From contig NZ_WLCM01000008.1 of NCBI RefSeq assembly GCF_013317235.1, positions 101,532-165,531 of the forward strand: a stretch of DNA of 64,000 bases. Direction: 5' to 3'. A program made the translations under genes and the position numbers. This stretch comes from Leisingera sp. ANG59. GTDB taxonomy: Bacteria > Pseudomonadota > Alphaproteobacteria > Rhodobacterales > Rhodobacteraceae. Within the stretch, counting starts at the first letter, position 1, and every line of letters starts with the position of its first letter. The notes under the pieces are model-generated. The model saw nothing but the letters and a program-made list of their open reading frames with translations, did not search any database and was not told the origin of the DNA. Of this stretch, positions 10,428 to 19,254 are shown piece after piece.

Positions 10428-11502
10428 CAGGTCTTCCTCTTGTCAGTCGGGTATGGAGCGGGTTCGTGCCCGCCGCCTGTTTATCCGGGTCCTGTGCCAG
10501 CGCCGCGAGGCCGTCCGCCCCGCCCGCAAGCCACATCATGTCGTCGGCGTAAGCCTCGCGCAGGGCAGCGGTTTGCGCGTCATTGAAGGGGCGCCAGCGG
10601 CCGGACCCTTCGGGCAGTTCAGCTGCCGCTGCGGGCGGCAGGCTGGCGCGCAGGTCCTGCAGGCACAACGAGGCGTTGAGGCGCACCCGCGCGTGGGCGC
10701 GCGGCGCCTTGATGCCGGTGAGGGCTGTCAGCGCGGCCTCGGGCCGGGTGCCGAAGGTTTCAAACGGCAGCACATGCAGGTTCACGTCTGGCATGGCGGC
10801 GGCAATATCGGTGATAACGCCGCGCCAGCTGCGCGCCGAATAGGCCAGCCGGTCGAGGCTGGAAGCGGTGGGCATCTTGTGCCCGCGCGCCACCGCAAAG
10901 GCCAGGCCGGAGGTCCAGTAGCTGTCGAGGCTGCGGATCGAGAGCGCCACATCACTCACCGCACCGCCAAAGGCCTGCGCATAGCGCGCCATGCGTTCGC
11001 CGACACCGCCGTAAAGGTCGCCGAGCCGCAGGTTCTGGCGCACCGCGCCGATCATGTTTTCCTCGCTCACCAGCAGCTGGGTGATGCCGCGTTCGCGGCA
11101 GCCAGCCATGCGGATCTGCAGCCGCCCCTGCGCCCGCTGCACCAGGTCGCGGCCCGTCACCTGCGCCGGGCCTGGCTGAATGCCATGGAACAGCCCCTTG
11201 CGGGTGCGGTACGGGCCCCAGAAGCCGATGCCCTGCCGGTTCAGGCCGTGCACGTTCTGGCGCATGTATTCCTGGAAGGATGTGGTGGCGCAGCGGTGCG
11301 CGCCGGTATGCAGGATGACTTTCATGGCGTTACGGGACCTCTGATGGAGGGCCGCAGGCCGCAGCCCGGTCAAGGGGAATGGCACCATCATCGCCTGCAA
11401 CCCCTCATTATCCCGTTAACAATGATGTTTTTTGGCCAAGCTGCGGAATTCACAGTCGCATTTGCCCGCAGCGCACATATATTCAACACAACAGGAGAGA
11501 TC

Positions 11503-11937
11503 ATGAGAGCAATCCTAAGCGTTGTTTTGGCAGGGATCCTGCCGCTGGCGGCTGCGGCGGCGGACGGCAGTGCGCCCGATTTGATCCAGCCCGGGTATGA
11601 TGTGGAACTGGAGGAATTCCAGTGGACGCACCGCCCGGTGGTGGTGTTTGCCGACAGTCCCGAAGACCCGCGGTTCCATGAGCAGATGGAGCGGCTGATG
11701 GAGGGGATCGAGGCGCTGAAGACGCGCGATGTGGTGGTGCTGACCGATACCGATCCGGCCGCCAAGTCGGCGTTGCGCAGGAAGCTGCGGCCGCGCGGCT
11801 TCATGCTGGTGCTGGTGGGCAAGGACGGCGGCGTCAAGCTGAGGAAACCGCATCCCTGGACGGTCCGCGAGCTGTCCCGCACCATCGACAAGTTCCCGGA
11901 ACGCCTGCGCGAAGTGGAAGAGCGGCGCGGCGGGTGA
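11503..11937 (+). CDS. Secreted DUF4174 domain protein
   Basis: A 144-residue exported protein. Residues 1-20 (MRAILSVVLAGILPLAAAAA) are a signal peptide, followed by LEEFQWTHRPVVVFADS. It then reads DPRFHEQMERLMEGIEALKT, DVVVLTDTDPAA and RGFMLVLVGKDGGVKLRKP, the thioredoxin-like layout of DUF4174 proteins, which lack the CxxC pair. AGGAGA lies 6 bases before the ATG at 11503. The gene is divergent from the sulfotransferase-like gene and convergent with the lipoprotein at 11957. Function unknown. Confidence 0.8.
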   Translation: MRAILSVVLAGILPLAAAAADGSAPDLIQPGYDVELEEFQWTHRPVVVFADSPEDPRFHEQMERLMEGIEALKTRDVVVLTDTDPAAKSALRRKLRPRGFMLVLVGKDGGVKLRKPHPWTVRELSRTIDKFPERLREVEERRGG

Positions 11938-11956
11938 GCCTGCCGGGCGGCTCCAG

Positions 11957-12460
11957 TCAGCCGTTGCCGCGGACGTAGATCAGCGCCATCGCCTGTTTGT
12001 CCAGCACCACCATCGCGCCGGTTTCCGGCACAAAGACCAGATTGGACGCGGGATTGCGGATCGCCTGGTAATAGACGGATTTGACCAGGTCGGTCATGCA
12101 GCTGACCCCCGCCAGACCGGAATTCAGCACCCCAAGCCCCTGCGGCAGGTCGCGGGACATGATGTCCTCTGTCACCGCGTTGGGGGATTTGCCCGAGACC
12201 GCAAACATCACCGGCTTGCCGGCCTCCAGCATCTTCATGCCGGTGTTGAGCGAGCGGGCGCGGTCCACCAGCGAGGTGATGCGCGGGTTTTCCGCGGTGT
12301 GGAACACGGCGGCGGTGCAGCTCATCGAGCTTTGAAAGAAGAACGTCTCCCCCAGCTCCACCCAGGCCGACAGCTGGGCGCGCAGCGCCTCTTCCTTGTC
12401 CAGCGCGCAGGCCGAGAGCAGCGCCAGGGCGGTCGATAGGCAGATCAGGAGACGGGTCAT
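11957..12460 (-). CDS. Putative lipoprotein, unknown function
   Basis: A 167-residue protein beginning MTRLLICLSTALALLSACAL, a type II signal peptide with lipobox LSAC and Cys18 as the predicted lipidated residue, hence membrane-anchored facing the periplasm. The mature part has two further Cys residues (SMSCTAAVF, GVSCMTDLV) that could form a disulfide, and ends in PETGAMVVLDKQAMALIYVR. The start at 12460 is the one that gives a signal peptide. No family recognised. It lies downstream of pccA on the same strand across a 147-base gap with no obvious terminator. Confidence 0.7.
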   Translation of the reverse strand: MTRLLICLSTALALLSACALDKEEALRAQLSAWVELGETFFFQSSMSCTAAVFHTAENPRITSLVDRARSLNTGMKMLEAGKPVMFAVSGKSPNAVTEDIMSRDLPQGLGVLNSGLAGVSCMTDLVKSVYYQAIRNPASNLVFVPETGAMVVLDKQAMALIYVRGNG

Positions 12461-12607
12461 GCGGCACCTTGGCGTGGTCAAACGCCCGCAGCGTCGCAGA
12501 AAAAACTGAACATTTGGTGCAAGGCACCGGATTTTGCGGGGCAGGCACGCCTGCGGGGGCGGGAAAACCCGCCTGCCCGCGTGCATATGTGCCTGCCCCA
12601 AGGTGCA

Positions 12608-14653
12608 TTATTCGAATTCCATGATCACATCATCAACCGCCAGACTGTCGCCAGCGGATGCGTTGATCTTGGACACCACGCCCTTACGCTCGGCGCGCAG
12701 GATGTTTTCCATCTTCATGGCTTCGACAGTGCAGAGTGCCTGGCCCTCCTGGACCTCCTGCCCCACTTCGACGTCGACCTTCACAATCAGGCCGGGCATC
12801 GGGCACAGCAGCATCTTTGAGGTATCGGGCGCGACCTTCTCCGGCATCAGCTGGGCCAGTTCGGCCTGGCGCGGGGTGCGCACCTTGACGGCCAGGTCGG
12901 CGCCGCGGGAGCGGATGCGGAAGCCCTGGGTCACCTTGCCGGTTTTCAGAACCAGGGTTTCGCCGTTCACCTGCAAGGTGGCCAGCTGGTCGCCCGGGGT
13001 CCAGTCAGAGGTCACGCGGTAGCTGCCGCCGCCCTCGAAATTGACGGTGGCGCCGTCACGGTCGGCGTCGATCACCACGTTGAAGGACTGGCCCTGCAGG
13101 CTGACTACCCAGTCGGTGCCGACCTTGCGCTCGTGGTTGTCCATCCGGCCGGACACGCGGGTGCGGCGGATTTCAGCAACCCGGTGCATCGCGGCGCAGG
13201 CGGCAGCGATCTTGCGCAGGTCGTCGCTGTGCAGTTCAACGCCCTCGAAGCCGTCGGGATACTGTTCTTCGATGAAGGCGGTGGTCATGGAACCGTCGAT
13301 AAAGATCGGATGGTCCATCACCGCGCTGAGGAACGGCAGGTTGTGGCCGATGCCCTCTACCTCGAAGCTGTCGAGAGCTGTGCGCATGGCGCCGATGGCG
13401 TCCTCACGGGTCGGCGCCCAGGTGCAGAGCTTGGCGATCATCGGGTCGTAGTACATCGAGATCTCGCCGCCTTCATAGACGCCGGTGTCGTTGCGCACCG
13501 CGGTCTCGCCGGCGGGGGCATCGCCCTGCCACTTGCCATTCACCAGCATCGGGCCTGCGGCAGTTTCCGCCGGCGGGCGGTAGCGGGTCAGGCGGCCGAT
13601 GGAGGGCAGGAAGCCGCGGTAGGGATCTTCGGCATAAAGACGGTTTTCGATCGCCCAGCCGGTGAGTTTCACATCTTCCTGGCGCATCGGCAGCTCGGCA
13701 CCGTCGGCGACGCGGATCATCTGCTCGACCAGGTCGACGCCGGTGATCAGCTCAGTGACCGGGTGCTCCACCTGCAGGCGGGTGTTCATTTCCAGGAAAT
13801 AGAAGTTCTTGTCGCCATCGACGATGAATTCCACGGTGCCGGCAGAGGAGTAGCCCACCGCCTTAGCCAGCGCCACGGCCTGCTCGCCCATCGCCTTGCG
13901 GGTTTCCTCGTCCAGGAACGGCGACGGCGCCTCTTCCACGACTTTCTGGTTGCGGCGCTGGATCGAGCATTCGCGCTCGCCCAGGTAGATGCCGTTGCCG
14001 TGCTTGTCGCACAGGACCTGGATTTCGATGTGGCGCGGCTGGGTGACGAATTTCTCGATGAAGATCCGGTCGTCGCCGAAGGAATTCGCGGCCTCGTTCT
14101 TGGAGGACTGGAAGCCTTCGCGGGCTTCCTCGTCGTTCCAGGCGATCCGCATGCCCTTGCCGCCGCCGCCGGCGGAGGCCTTGATCATCACCGGGTAGCC
14201 GATCTCGTTGGAGATCTTCACCGCCTCGTCAGCATCGGCAATCAGCCCCATGTAGCCGGGCACGGTGGACACACCGGCCTCCTGGGCGATCTTCTTGGAG
14301 GTGATCTTGTCTCCCATCGCCTCGATCGCGCCTTTCGGGGGGCCGACGAAGGCAACGCCTTCGGCCTCGAGCGCCTCGGCGAACTTGGAGTTCTCGGAAA
14401 GGAAGCCATAGCCCGGGTGCACCGCCTGGGCGCCGGTCTGGCGGATCGCCTCCATCACCTTGTCGATGACGATATAGGACTGGTTGGCGGGCGGCGGGCC
14501 GATGTGGACGGCCTCGTCGGCCATTTGCACATGCAGGGCCTGCTTGTCGGCGTCGGAGTAGATGGCAACGGTCTTGATACCCATCTTGCGCGCGGTTTTG
14601 ATCACGCGGCAGGCGATCTCGCCCCGGTTGGCGATCAGGATCTTATCAAACAT
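12608..14653 (-). CDS. pccA: Propionyl-CoA carboxylase alpha subunit (biotin carboxylase/BCCP)
   Basis: A 681-residue biotin-dependent subunit. The biotin carboxylase domain starts MFDKILIANRGEIACRVIKT, with the ATP-grasp glycine loop GGGGKG at 162-167 and the active-site region EMNTRLQVEHPVTE. After a linker and BT domain, the C-terminal biotinyl domain carries EAMKMEN, with biotinylated Lys647, 34 residues from the end as usual. It carboxylates biotin for transfer to propionyl-CoA by PccB, giving (S)-methylmalonyl-CoA in the cytosol. The ATG at 14653 begins the family; the open frame to 14689 has no better start. It is separated from pccB by several small genes, the usual Rhodobacterales layout as I know it. 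Confidence 0.97.
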   Translation of the reverse strand: MFDKILIANRGEIACRVIKTARKMGIKTVAIYSDADKQALHVQMADEAVHIGPPPANQSYIVIDKVMEAIRQTGAQAVHPGYGFLSENSKFAEALEAEGVAFVGPPKGAIEAMGDKITSKKIAQEAGVSTVPGYMGLIADADEAVKISNEIGYPVMIKASAGGGGKGMRIAWNDEEAREGFQSSKNEAANSFGDDRIFIEKFVTQPRHIEIQVLCDKHGNGIYLGERECSIQRRNQKVVEEAPSPFLDEETRKAMGEQAVALAKAVGYSSAGTVEFIVDGDKNFYFLEMNTRLQVEHPVTELITGVDLVEQMIRVADGAELPMRQEDVKLTGWAIENRLYAEDPYRGFLPSIGRLTRYRPPAETAAGPMLVNGKWQGDAPAGETAVRNDTGVYEGGEISMYYDPMIAKLCTWAPTREDAIGAMRTALDSFEVEGIGHNLPFLSAVMDHPIFIDGSMTTAFIEEQYPDGFEGVELHSDDLRKIAAACAAMHRVAEIRRTRVSGRMDNHERKVGTDWVVSLQGQSFNVVIDADRDGATVNFEGGGSYRVTSDWTPGDQLATLQVNGETLVLKTGKVTQGFRIRSRGADLAVKVRTPRQAELAQLMPEKVAPDTSKMLLCPMPGLIVKVDVEVGQEVQEGQALCTVEAMKMENILRAERKGVVSKINASAGDSLAVDDVIMEFE

Positions 14654-14687
14654 AGGCAGTCCCTTGTTCCTTGGTATTCCGGAATGC

Positions 14688-14725
14688 AAAACGCCGCGCC
14701 CGGGGAGAGCCCGGACGCGGCGTTT
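14688..14725 (-). terminator. Terminator of the small lipoprotein gene at 14782
   Basis: An almost perfect inverted repeat, AAACGCCGCG with extension into CCCGG, a short GAGAG-type loop, then its complement. Read on the minus strand it ends GCGTTTTGC, giving a short T-run. It lies between the lipoprotein gene and pccA, so pccA probably has its own promoter or depends on read-through. Confidence 0.6.
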
Positions 14726-14781
14726 GCGCGATGTCAGAAGCGGCCCGCGGGGGGCGGCTGTTCAGAGCGGCGGCAGGCGCC

Positions 14782-14991
14782 TCAGCACTTGCGGGGGTTT
14801 TGCTCGCAATAGACCAGGTTTGCGGCCACGCCGACGGCTGCGCCGGTGACCAGGTTGGCGTCCAGCACCGCGGCGCCAAGCGCGCCTGCGCCGCCGCCAT
14901 AGATGATGCGCTCGCCGGTGGTGTCGCCACAGGCTGCCACAAGGCCGCAGAGCGAGAGCGCCGCGATGAAAGATTTTGCCCGCATGTCCAT
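14782..14991 (-). CDS. Small glycine-zipper lipoprotein
   Basis: A 69-residue exported lipoprotein: MDMRAKSFIAALSLCGLVAA followed by C21 as the lipobox cysteine (LVAAC). The mature part is a short hydrophobic glycine/alanine segment (IIYGGGAGALGAAVLDANLV, then GAAVGVAANLVYC) reminiscent of glycine-zipper membrane proteins, ending in CEQNPRKC, so two further Cys residues are present. AAGAAGGAAC lies directly before the ATG; a second in-frame ATG at 14985 is possible. It sits between pccA and a 114-residue unknown on the same strand. Small genes like this are usual between pccB and pccA in Rhodobacterales. Confidence 0.7.
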   Translation of the reverse strand: MDMRAKSFIAALSLCGLVAACGDTTGERIIYGGGAGALGAAVLDANLVTGAAVGVAANLVYCEQNPRKC

Positions 14992-15430
14992 GTTCCTTCT
15001 TCCGGGGACGTGAGTGTCCCTGCGGAATTTGCAGGCTGGCAAGCGCGGCGCAACGCTGCATCGGCAAGACGCCGATGATGCGCGGAGGCTTGCCGCACCG
15101 GGGGGCAGATACGGCAAGCTTCCGCCAATGCCTGAGAGGGACAAAAGACGGGCAGGCCGCGGATGGGGGCGCGTACCTGCCCGTTCAGGCGAAGGGGCCG
15201 GAACAGATGCTCGGCACAGCAGCGTGGCTGCGCTGCTTGGGCCACGATGCACCGGGGGGCGGCGGCTGTAAGCCCCTGAAACTCAAGATCCGGAAATTTG
15301 GCAGAATCCTGCTGAACCGGAAGGTCCGTGTGCAAGTTCATGCCGAACCTGCGGCGCCCCGGACGCCCGGATTGGCGGCGCGCAAGGAGCCGCGCTGCCG
15401 TGCCGGCGGTATGCGTCCGGGCGCGCGCCA
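14992..15430. other. 439-base intergenic region, one loose hairpin only
   Basis: Between the genes ending at 15431 and starting at 14991 (both minus strand) I see no convincing coding sequence: the open frames lack ribosome sites and protein-like composition. An inverted repeat ACGGGCAGG/CCTGCCCGT at 15148-15156 and 15176-15184 has a 19-base loop and could be a weak terminator for the upstream gene. The promoter of the lipoprotein gene should lie in the left part. Confidence 0.5.
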
Positions 15431-15775
15431 TCAGTCGAACGCCTCCGGGAAGGAGGCTCGGGCAACCGCCTCGTCGATGACCAGCAGCGCCTCGTAGCTT
15501 TCGGGATCAAAGGGATCTTCGGCCGGGATCACCTCGCGGCCGAACAGCCAGCTGAGACGGCCGGCATCAAGGTTGCCGCGCTCGAACGGCTGATCGCCGA
15601 AATGCTCCCACAGCGCCTGCATGAACATGAGGTCGACCCGCTTGTCGACGTTCTTGCGGTCGCGGAAGCGCTCGCGCCGGGTCAGCGGCGTCACCCCCTT
15701 GGGGTTGGGGCGGCGGATAGTGAATTGGAAATCGGTGCCGGGCATACGGCCCGGGAACCCGCGGTGTTTCAGCAT
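15431..15775 (-). CDS. Conserved hypothetical protein, propionyl-CoA carboxylase cluster
   Basis: A 114-residue soluble protein, MLKHRGFPGRMPGTDFQFTI, then RRPNPKGVTPLTRRERFRDR, VDLMFMQALWEHF and REVIPAEDPFDPESYEALLV. No signal peptide, membrane segment or recognised catalytic motif. GGAGGC precedes the ATG at 15775 at good spacing. It lies between pccB and pccA on the same strand, and I believe similar proteins occupy this position in other Rhodobacterales, which suggests a conserved but unassigned role. It is not a methylmalonyl-CoA epimerase by sequence pattern. Confidence 0.7.
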   Translation of the reverse strand: MLKHRGFPGRMPGTDFQFTIRRPNPKGVTPLTRRERFRDRKNVDKRVDLMFMQALWEHFGDQPFERGNLDAGRLSWLFGREVIPAEDPFDPESYEALLVIDEAVARASFPEAFD

Positions 15776-15811
15776 TTGGGTGCCTCCGGTCCGGCACCCC
15801 ACGGGGCGGCG

Positions 15812-15836
15812 GGGGCCGGCCGCAGGGCCGGACCCC
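15812..15836 (-). terminator. GC-rich stem between the 44-residue lipoprotein gene and the next gene
   Basis: GGGGCCGGCC, loop GCAG, then GGCCGGACCCC (one unpaired A). It begins within 10 bases of the stop of the small lipoprotein gene. No clear T-run follows on the minus strand, so it may attenuate rather than end transcription. Confidence 0.4.
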
Positions 15837-15844
15837 TGTAGTGT

Positions 15845-15979
15845 TTAGTTGTACTTGCCGGTGAAGGTCGGCTCTTCGGTGACCGGCTCGACAACGACGA
15901 ATTCCTCTTCCTGCTGGGCGCAGGCGGTGACGGCGGCCAGCAGGCCGGCCAGGGCGATAAGCTTGATGCTCTTGGACAT
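15845..15979 (-). CDS. 44-residue acidic lipoprotein
   Basis: A very short gene: MSKSIKLIALAGLLAAVTAC gives a clear type II signal peptide with lipobox VTAC (Cys20). The 24-residue mature part, AQQEEEFVVVEPVTEEPTFT and then GKYN, is strongly acidic. AGGAGA lies at the right distance before the ATG at 15979. Only a lipid-anchored acidic tail would remain after processing. Similar tiny lipoproteins are widespread in Rhodobacterales without known function. The signal peptide, ribosome site and following hairpin support a real gene. Confidence 0.75.
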   Translation of the reverse strand: MSKSIKLIALAGLLAAVTACAQQEEEFVVVEPVTEEPTFTGKYN

Positions 15980-16193
15980 TTCTGTCTCCTGATAAAAATA
16001 GTGAAACCTGCGGCGGCTGCACCGTCCGCATGCCTCGACCTCAATGCGAAGGCAGCCTGATGGCTGCCCGCGCCGAGGATAGCCGGGTTTGCCGCCGAGT
16101 CACATGCAAATCGCGGCAACCGGCTGTGCTGTGGCTGCAATGCCGCAAGAATCCGCCGGTCCGGCCCCTGGTCCGCAAGATATTGTGGAAACA

Positions 16194-16688
16194 TCAGAAA
16201 GCCTCCCACATGCAGGCCGCGCCCTCGGGGCGGTAGGCCTCGAAAAACTGGGTCGCCTCCGGGTCCTGGGCGCCGAAGGGCACCATCCGGTCGGACAGAG
16301 AAATCACCACCCGCGCCGCGGTCAGACCGTGTTCCGCCAGATAGGGCAGCGCGATGCTGCCGCAGAGGTGGTCCATGTCAGGCGCCGCCGATTCATAGCT
16401 GACGGTGCCGGTTCCACGGGCGATCTGCGGCGCCAGGAAGCGGAACCGCGCCCAGGTCTGGCCGGGCTGGCCGGGGGCGTCGTCCAGCAGCACCTCTGCC
16501 AGCGTCACGGGCTGGCCCGAGGGTACGGAAATCGCATCTGCCGCTGTAGCGGTCAGGGCAATGAGGGCAAAGGGGATTGCGGCCAGATATCCGCAGCCCC
16601 GGCCCCCGGTCACCCGGGCTCCTCCGGCCGGAGCTGCAGGCGCTGCGCAAGAGGCGCGCGCTGTCTGATATCGGCTGGAGCGGATCAT
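16194..16688 (-). CDS. Secreted DUF6497 family protein
   Basis: A 164-residue protein. A hydrophobic export segment near residues 33-51 (YLAAIPFALIALTATAADA) follows an unusually long Arg/Ala-rich leader, because the ATG at 16688 overlaps the previous stop (ATGA). The mature part, ISVPSGQPVTLAEVLLDDAP, then WARFRFLAPQIARGTGTVSY, DMDHLCGSIALPYLAEHGL and DPEATQFFEAYR, matches the DUF6497 family of Rhodobacterales as I recall it. Two Cys residues could form a disulfide. It is last in a run of three small genes after pccB. Role unknown. Confidence 0.75.
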   Translation of the reverse strand: MIRSSRYQTARASCAAPAAPAGGARVTGGRGCGYLAAIPFALIALTATAADAISVPSGQPVTLAEVLLDDAPGQPGQTWARFRFLAPQIARGTGTVSYESAAPDMDHLCGSIALPYLAEHGLTAARVVISLSDRMVPFGAQDPEATQFFEAYRPEGAACMWEAF

Positions 16689-17113
16689 GACGCTGATTCG
16701 CTCTTCATGTCAATTTTTGCCGCGATTCTATGCGAATCCTTCGCATCTGCACGGGAATCGGGCAGCGAGGTGCCCTGCCCCCGGCTGGCATGCCGGATCC
16801 AGCGGGCGCGGCGGGCCGGATTTTCCAGAACTTCAGTGATTTGCGCCGCGGCATTGGCAGGCACCCGGCCCGCCACCTGGCCGCCCGCGCGCACCCGCAG
16901 CCCCTGCCCTGCGGCGGTGATTTCCACCACCGGGGCGAAGCCGCGCAAGCGCTGCAGCTGCCGCCAAAGGTCCTGGCGGATCTGATGCGCCAGCCGCAGG
17001 GGATCAGCGGCGGGCAGCACCGTTTCCGCCGCGACGTCGAAACGTGCAGGCAAGCGGCGCGACAGCGTAAAGGCGCTGTCCGTGCGGGTGATATGCCAGG
17101 AGGTGCGGGTCAT
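16685..17113 (-). CDS. Conserved hypothetical protein downstream of pccB
   Basis: A 142-residue soluble protein, basic overall, MTRTSWHITRTDSAFTLSRR, then LPARFDVAAETVLPAADPLR, HQIRQDLWRQLQRLRGFAPV and GLRVRAGGQVAGRVPANAAA. The start overlaps the upstream stop and its stop overlaps the downstream start, both as ATGA-type junctions, so all three small genes after pccB look translationally coupled. No recognised domain. The central HQIRQDLWRQLQ helix and following strand could form a small nucleic-acid or protein-binding fold, but this is speculation. Confidence 0.7.
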   Translation of the reverse strand: MTRTSWHITRTDSAFTLSRRLPARFDVAAETVLPAADPLRLAHQIRQDLWRQLQRLRGFAPVVEITAAGQGLRVRAGGQVAGRVPANAAAQITEVLENPARRARWIRHASRGQGTSLPDSRADAKDSHRIAAKIDMKSESAS

Positions 17114-17490
17114 TCAGACACTTCGATTCGGATCAGATCACCGGTTTGCCAGTTTTCGTTTTCGAGACCGAACACCACCCGCCGGGTTGGCGGAATGGTC
17201 CGGTAGTCTGCCTCTGGCCCATCTGCGAGCTCCGCAAAATAATCGTCAGGCAGGGCAGCGTCAGTCGTAGCGGCAAGCTGCGCCATGAGAGAGACGGTTT
17301 GACGTATCGACTCCGCTTCCTGCGGAAATGGCTCACGAGCATTCAGAATGCTGCCAAGATCAGAGCGGAACACGGCAAGCATAACTTCGCGTGCATCGGA
17401 CCCGCTGGAAATCTCAAAGAAATCAAGATATTCCAGCGGCGCACGATCTGCACCGAAAGTCACAGCCTCAATTTCGCTCTGATCTACCAT
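17110..17490 (-). CDS. Hypothetical acidic protein in the pccB operon, lower GC
   Basis: A 126-residue acidic soluble protein starting MVDQSEIEAVTFGADRAPLE, with EAESIRQTVSLMAQLAATTD and ending VVFGLENENWQTGDLIRIEV. The ATG is 7 bases after the pccB stop, and the stop overlaps the next gene's ATG. The frame upstream offers only a TTG two codons earlier. Base composition is visibly less GC-rich than pccB or the next gene, which suggests later acquisition into the operon. No family recognised. Confidence 0.65.
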   Translation of the reverse strand: MVDQSEIEAVTFGADRAPLEYLDFFEISSGSDAREVMLAVFRSDLGSILNAREPFPQEAESIRQTVSLMAQLAATTDAALPDDYFAELADGPEADYRTIPPTRRVVFGLENENWQTGDLIRIEVSE

Positions 17491-17497
17491 TACCAAC

Positions 17498-19030
17498 TCA
17501 CAGCGGAATGTTGTCGTGCTTTTTCCACGGGTTTTTCAGCTGCTTGCCCCGCAGGGAGGCAAAGGCGCGGCTGACCCGTTTGCGGGTGGACTGGGGCATG
17601 ATCACCTCGTCGATGAAGCCGCGTTCAGCCGCCACGAAGGGGTTGGCAAACCGGTCTTCGTAGTCCGCTGTGTGGGCCGCGATCTTGTCCGCATCGCCAA
17701 GGTCGGCGCGGTGGATGATCTCGGTGGCACCCTTGGCGCCCATCACCGCGATCTCAGCTGTCGGCCAGGCGTAGTTGAAGTCGCCGCGCAGATGTTTGGA
17801 GGCCATCACGTCATAGGCGCCGCCATAGGCCTTGCGGGTGATCACGGTGACCTTGGGCACGGTGGCTTCGCCATAGGCAAACAGCAGTTTTGCGCCGTGC
17901 TTGATGACGCCGCCGTATTCCTGGGAGGTGCCCGGCAGGAAGCCCGGCACGTCGACGAAGGTCAGGATCGGGATCTCGAAACAGTCGCAGAAGCGCACGA
18001 AGCGGGCGGCCTTGCGGCTGGAGTCGATGTCGAGGCAGCCTGCCAGCACCATCGGCTGGTTGGCGACGACGCCGACGGTCTGGCCTTCGAGGCGGATGAA
18101 GCCGGTGATGATGTTCTTGGCGAAATCCTCCTGGATCTCGTAGAAGTCACCCTCATCCGCGACCTTGGTGATCAGCTCCTTCATGTCGTAGGGGCTGTTG
18201 GGGTTTTCCGGGATCAGGGTGTCCAGGCTTTCCTCGATCCGGCCGGGCTGGTCGAAGAACGGGCGCACCGGCGGCTTTTCGCGGTTGTTGAGCGGCAGGA
18301 AGTCGACCAGGCGGCGGACTTCTGCGAGGGCTTCCACATCGTTTTCAAAGGCGCCGTCGGCAACCGAGGATTTGCGGGTGTGGGTGGAGGCGCCGCCCAA
18401 CTCCTCAGCCGTCACCACCTCGTTGGTCACGGTTTTCACCACGTCCGGGCCGGTCACGAACATATAGGAGGTGTCCTTGACCATGAAGATGAAGTCGGTC
18501 ATCGCGGGCGAATAGACCGCGCCGCCGGCGCAGGGACCCATGATGACGGAGATCTGCGGGATCACGCCGGAGGCCATGATGTTGCGCTGGAAAATCTCGG
18601 CGTAGCCGGCCAGCGCGTCGACGCCTTCCTGGATGCGGGCGCCGCCGGAATCGTTGATGCCGATCACCGGCGCGCCGTTCTGCACCGCCATATCCATGAT
18701 CTTGCAGATCTTCTGGGCATGGGTGGCAGAGACCGAACCGCCGAGCACGGTGAAGTCCTGAGAGAAGACATAGACCTGGCGGCCGTTGATGGTGCCCCAG
18801 CCGGTGACCACGCCGTCGCCGGCCGGCTTGTTGTCTTCCATGCCGAAATCGGTGCAGCGGTGGGCAATGAACATGTCGAACTCTTCGAAGCTGCCCTCGT
18901 CCAGCAGCAGTTCGATCCGTTCGCGGGCCGTCAGCTTGCCGCGGCCGTGCTGTGCGTCGATGCGGCGCTGGCCGCCGCCCAGCCGCGCGTCCTGGCGGCG
19001 GTCTTCCAGCTCGGAAAGGATATCTTTCAT
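17498..19030 (-). CDS. pccB: Propionyl-CoA carboxylase beta subunit (carboxyltransferase)
   Basis: A 510-residue carboxyltransferase subunit that transfers CO2 from carboxybiotin on PccA to propionyl-CoA. Both crotonase-fold halves are present: the N-terminal half has [40 protein letters not shown] and [16 protein letters not shown]; the C-terminal half has [20 protein letters not shown] and [15 protein letters not shown]. These are the acyl-CoA and biotin oxyanion loops. Length equals bacterial PccB. AGGGGAC precedes the ATG. The 225-base gap upstream, shared with a divergent lipoprotein gene, carries TTTGCAAA-type boxes typical of PccR control. Confidence 0.97.
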   Translation of the reverse strand: MKDILSELEDRRQDARLGGGQRRIDAQHGRGKLTARERIELLLDEGSFEEFDMFIAHRCTDFGMEDNKPAGDGVVTGWGTINGRQVYVFSQDFTVLGGSVSATHAQKICKIMDMAVQNGAPVIGINDSGGARIQEGVDALAGYAEIFQRNIMASGVIPQISVIMGPCAGGAVYSPAMTDFIFMVKDTSYMFVTGPDVVKTVTNEVVTAEELGGASTHTRKSSVADGAFENDVEALAEVRRLVDFLPLNNREKPPVRPFFDQPGRIEESLDTLIPENPNSPYDMKELITKVADEGDFYEIQEDFAKNIITGFIRLEGQTVGVVANQPMVLAGCLDIDSSRKAARFVRFCDCFEIPILTFVDVPGFLPGTSQEYGGVIKHGAKLLFAYGEATVPKVTVITRKAYGGAYDVMASKHLRGDFNYAWPTAEIAVMGAKGATEIIHRADLGDADKIAAHTADYEDRFANPFVAAERGFIDEVIMPQSTRKRVSRAFASLRGKQLKNPWKKHDNIPL

Positions 19031-19103
19031 GGCACATGTCCCCTGTCAGTTTCAGCGCGACCATATATTGCGCCGCGACAAAGCCAAAGGACATTATCGC
19101 AAA

Positions 19104-19122
19104 TTTGCAAACCGTTTGCATA
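19104..19122. promoter_or_regulatory. Probable PccR boxes upstream of pccB
   Basis: Two direct TTTGC boxes, TTTGCAAA (19104-19111) and TTTGCATA (19115-19122), start 11 bp apart; the first is also half of the palindrome GCAAATTTGC. Two further GCAAA half-sites follow at 19131-19135 and 19148-19152 in reverse orientation. They lie 74-122 bases before the pccB ATG. As I recall, PccR of Rhodobacter sphaeroides needs a paired TTTGCAAA motif at the pccB promoter; the spacer there is reported as four bases, against three here. The regulator gene itself is at 25691. Confidence 0.65.
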
Positions 19123-19254
19123 CGCAGGAAGCAAAGTTGAAAATTAGCAAACCCCCATGTATTCCCCAAGGCAGGGAAAAAGTCCGGTGACTTTCCCGCC
19201 ACTCGCCTCTAAGCGAAGCGCCATAAAAGAAAAAACACTCAAGGGGCTTTGAAT

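Noticed and set aside
15014..15271. 85-codon plus-strand frame in the gap beside the small lipoprotein
   Set aside because: No ribosome site, and a composition typical of random GC-rich sequence.
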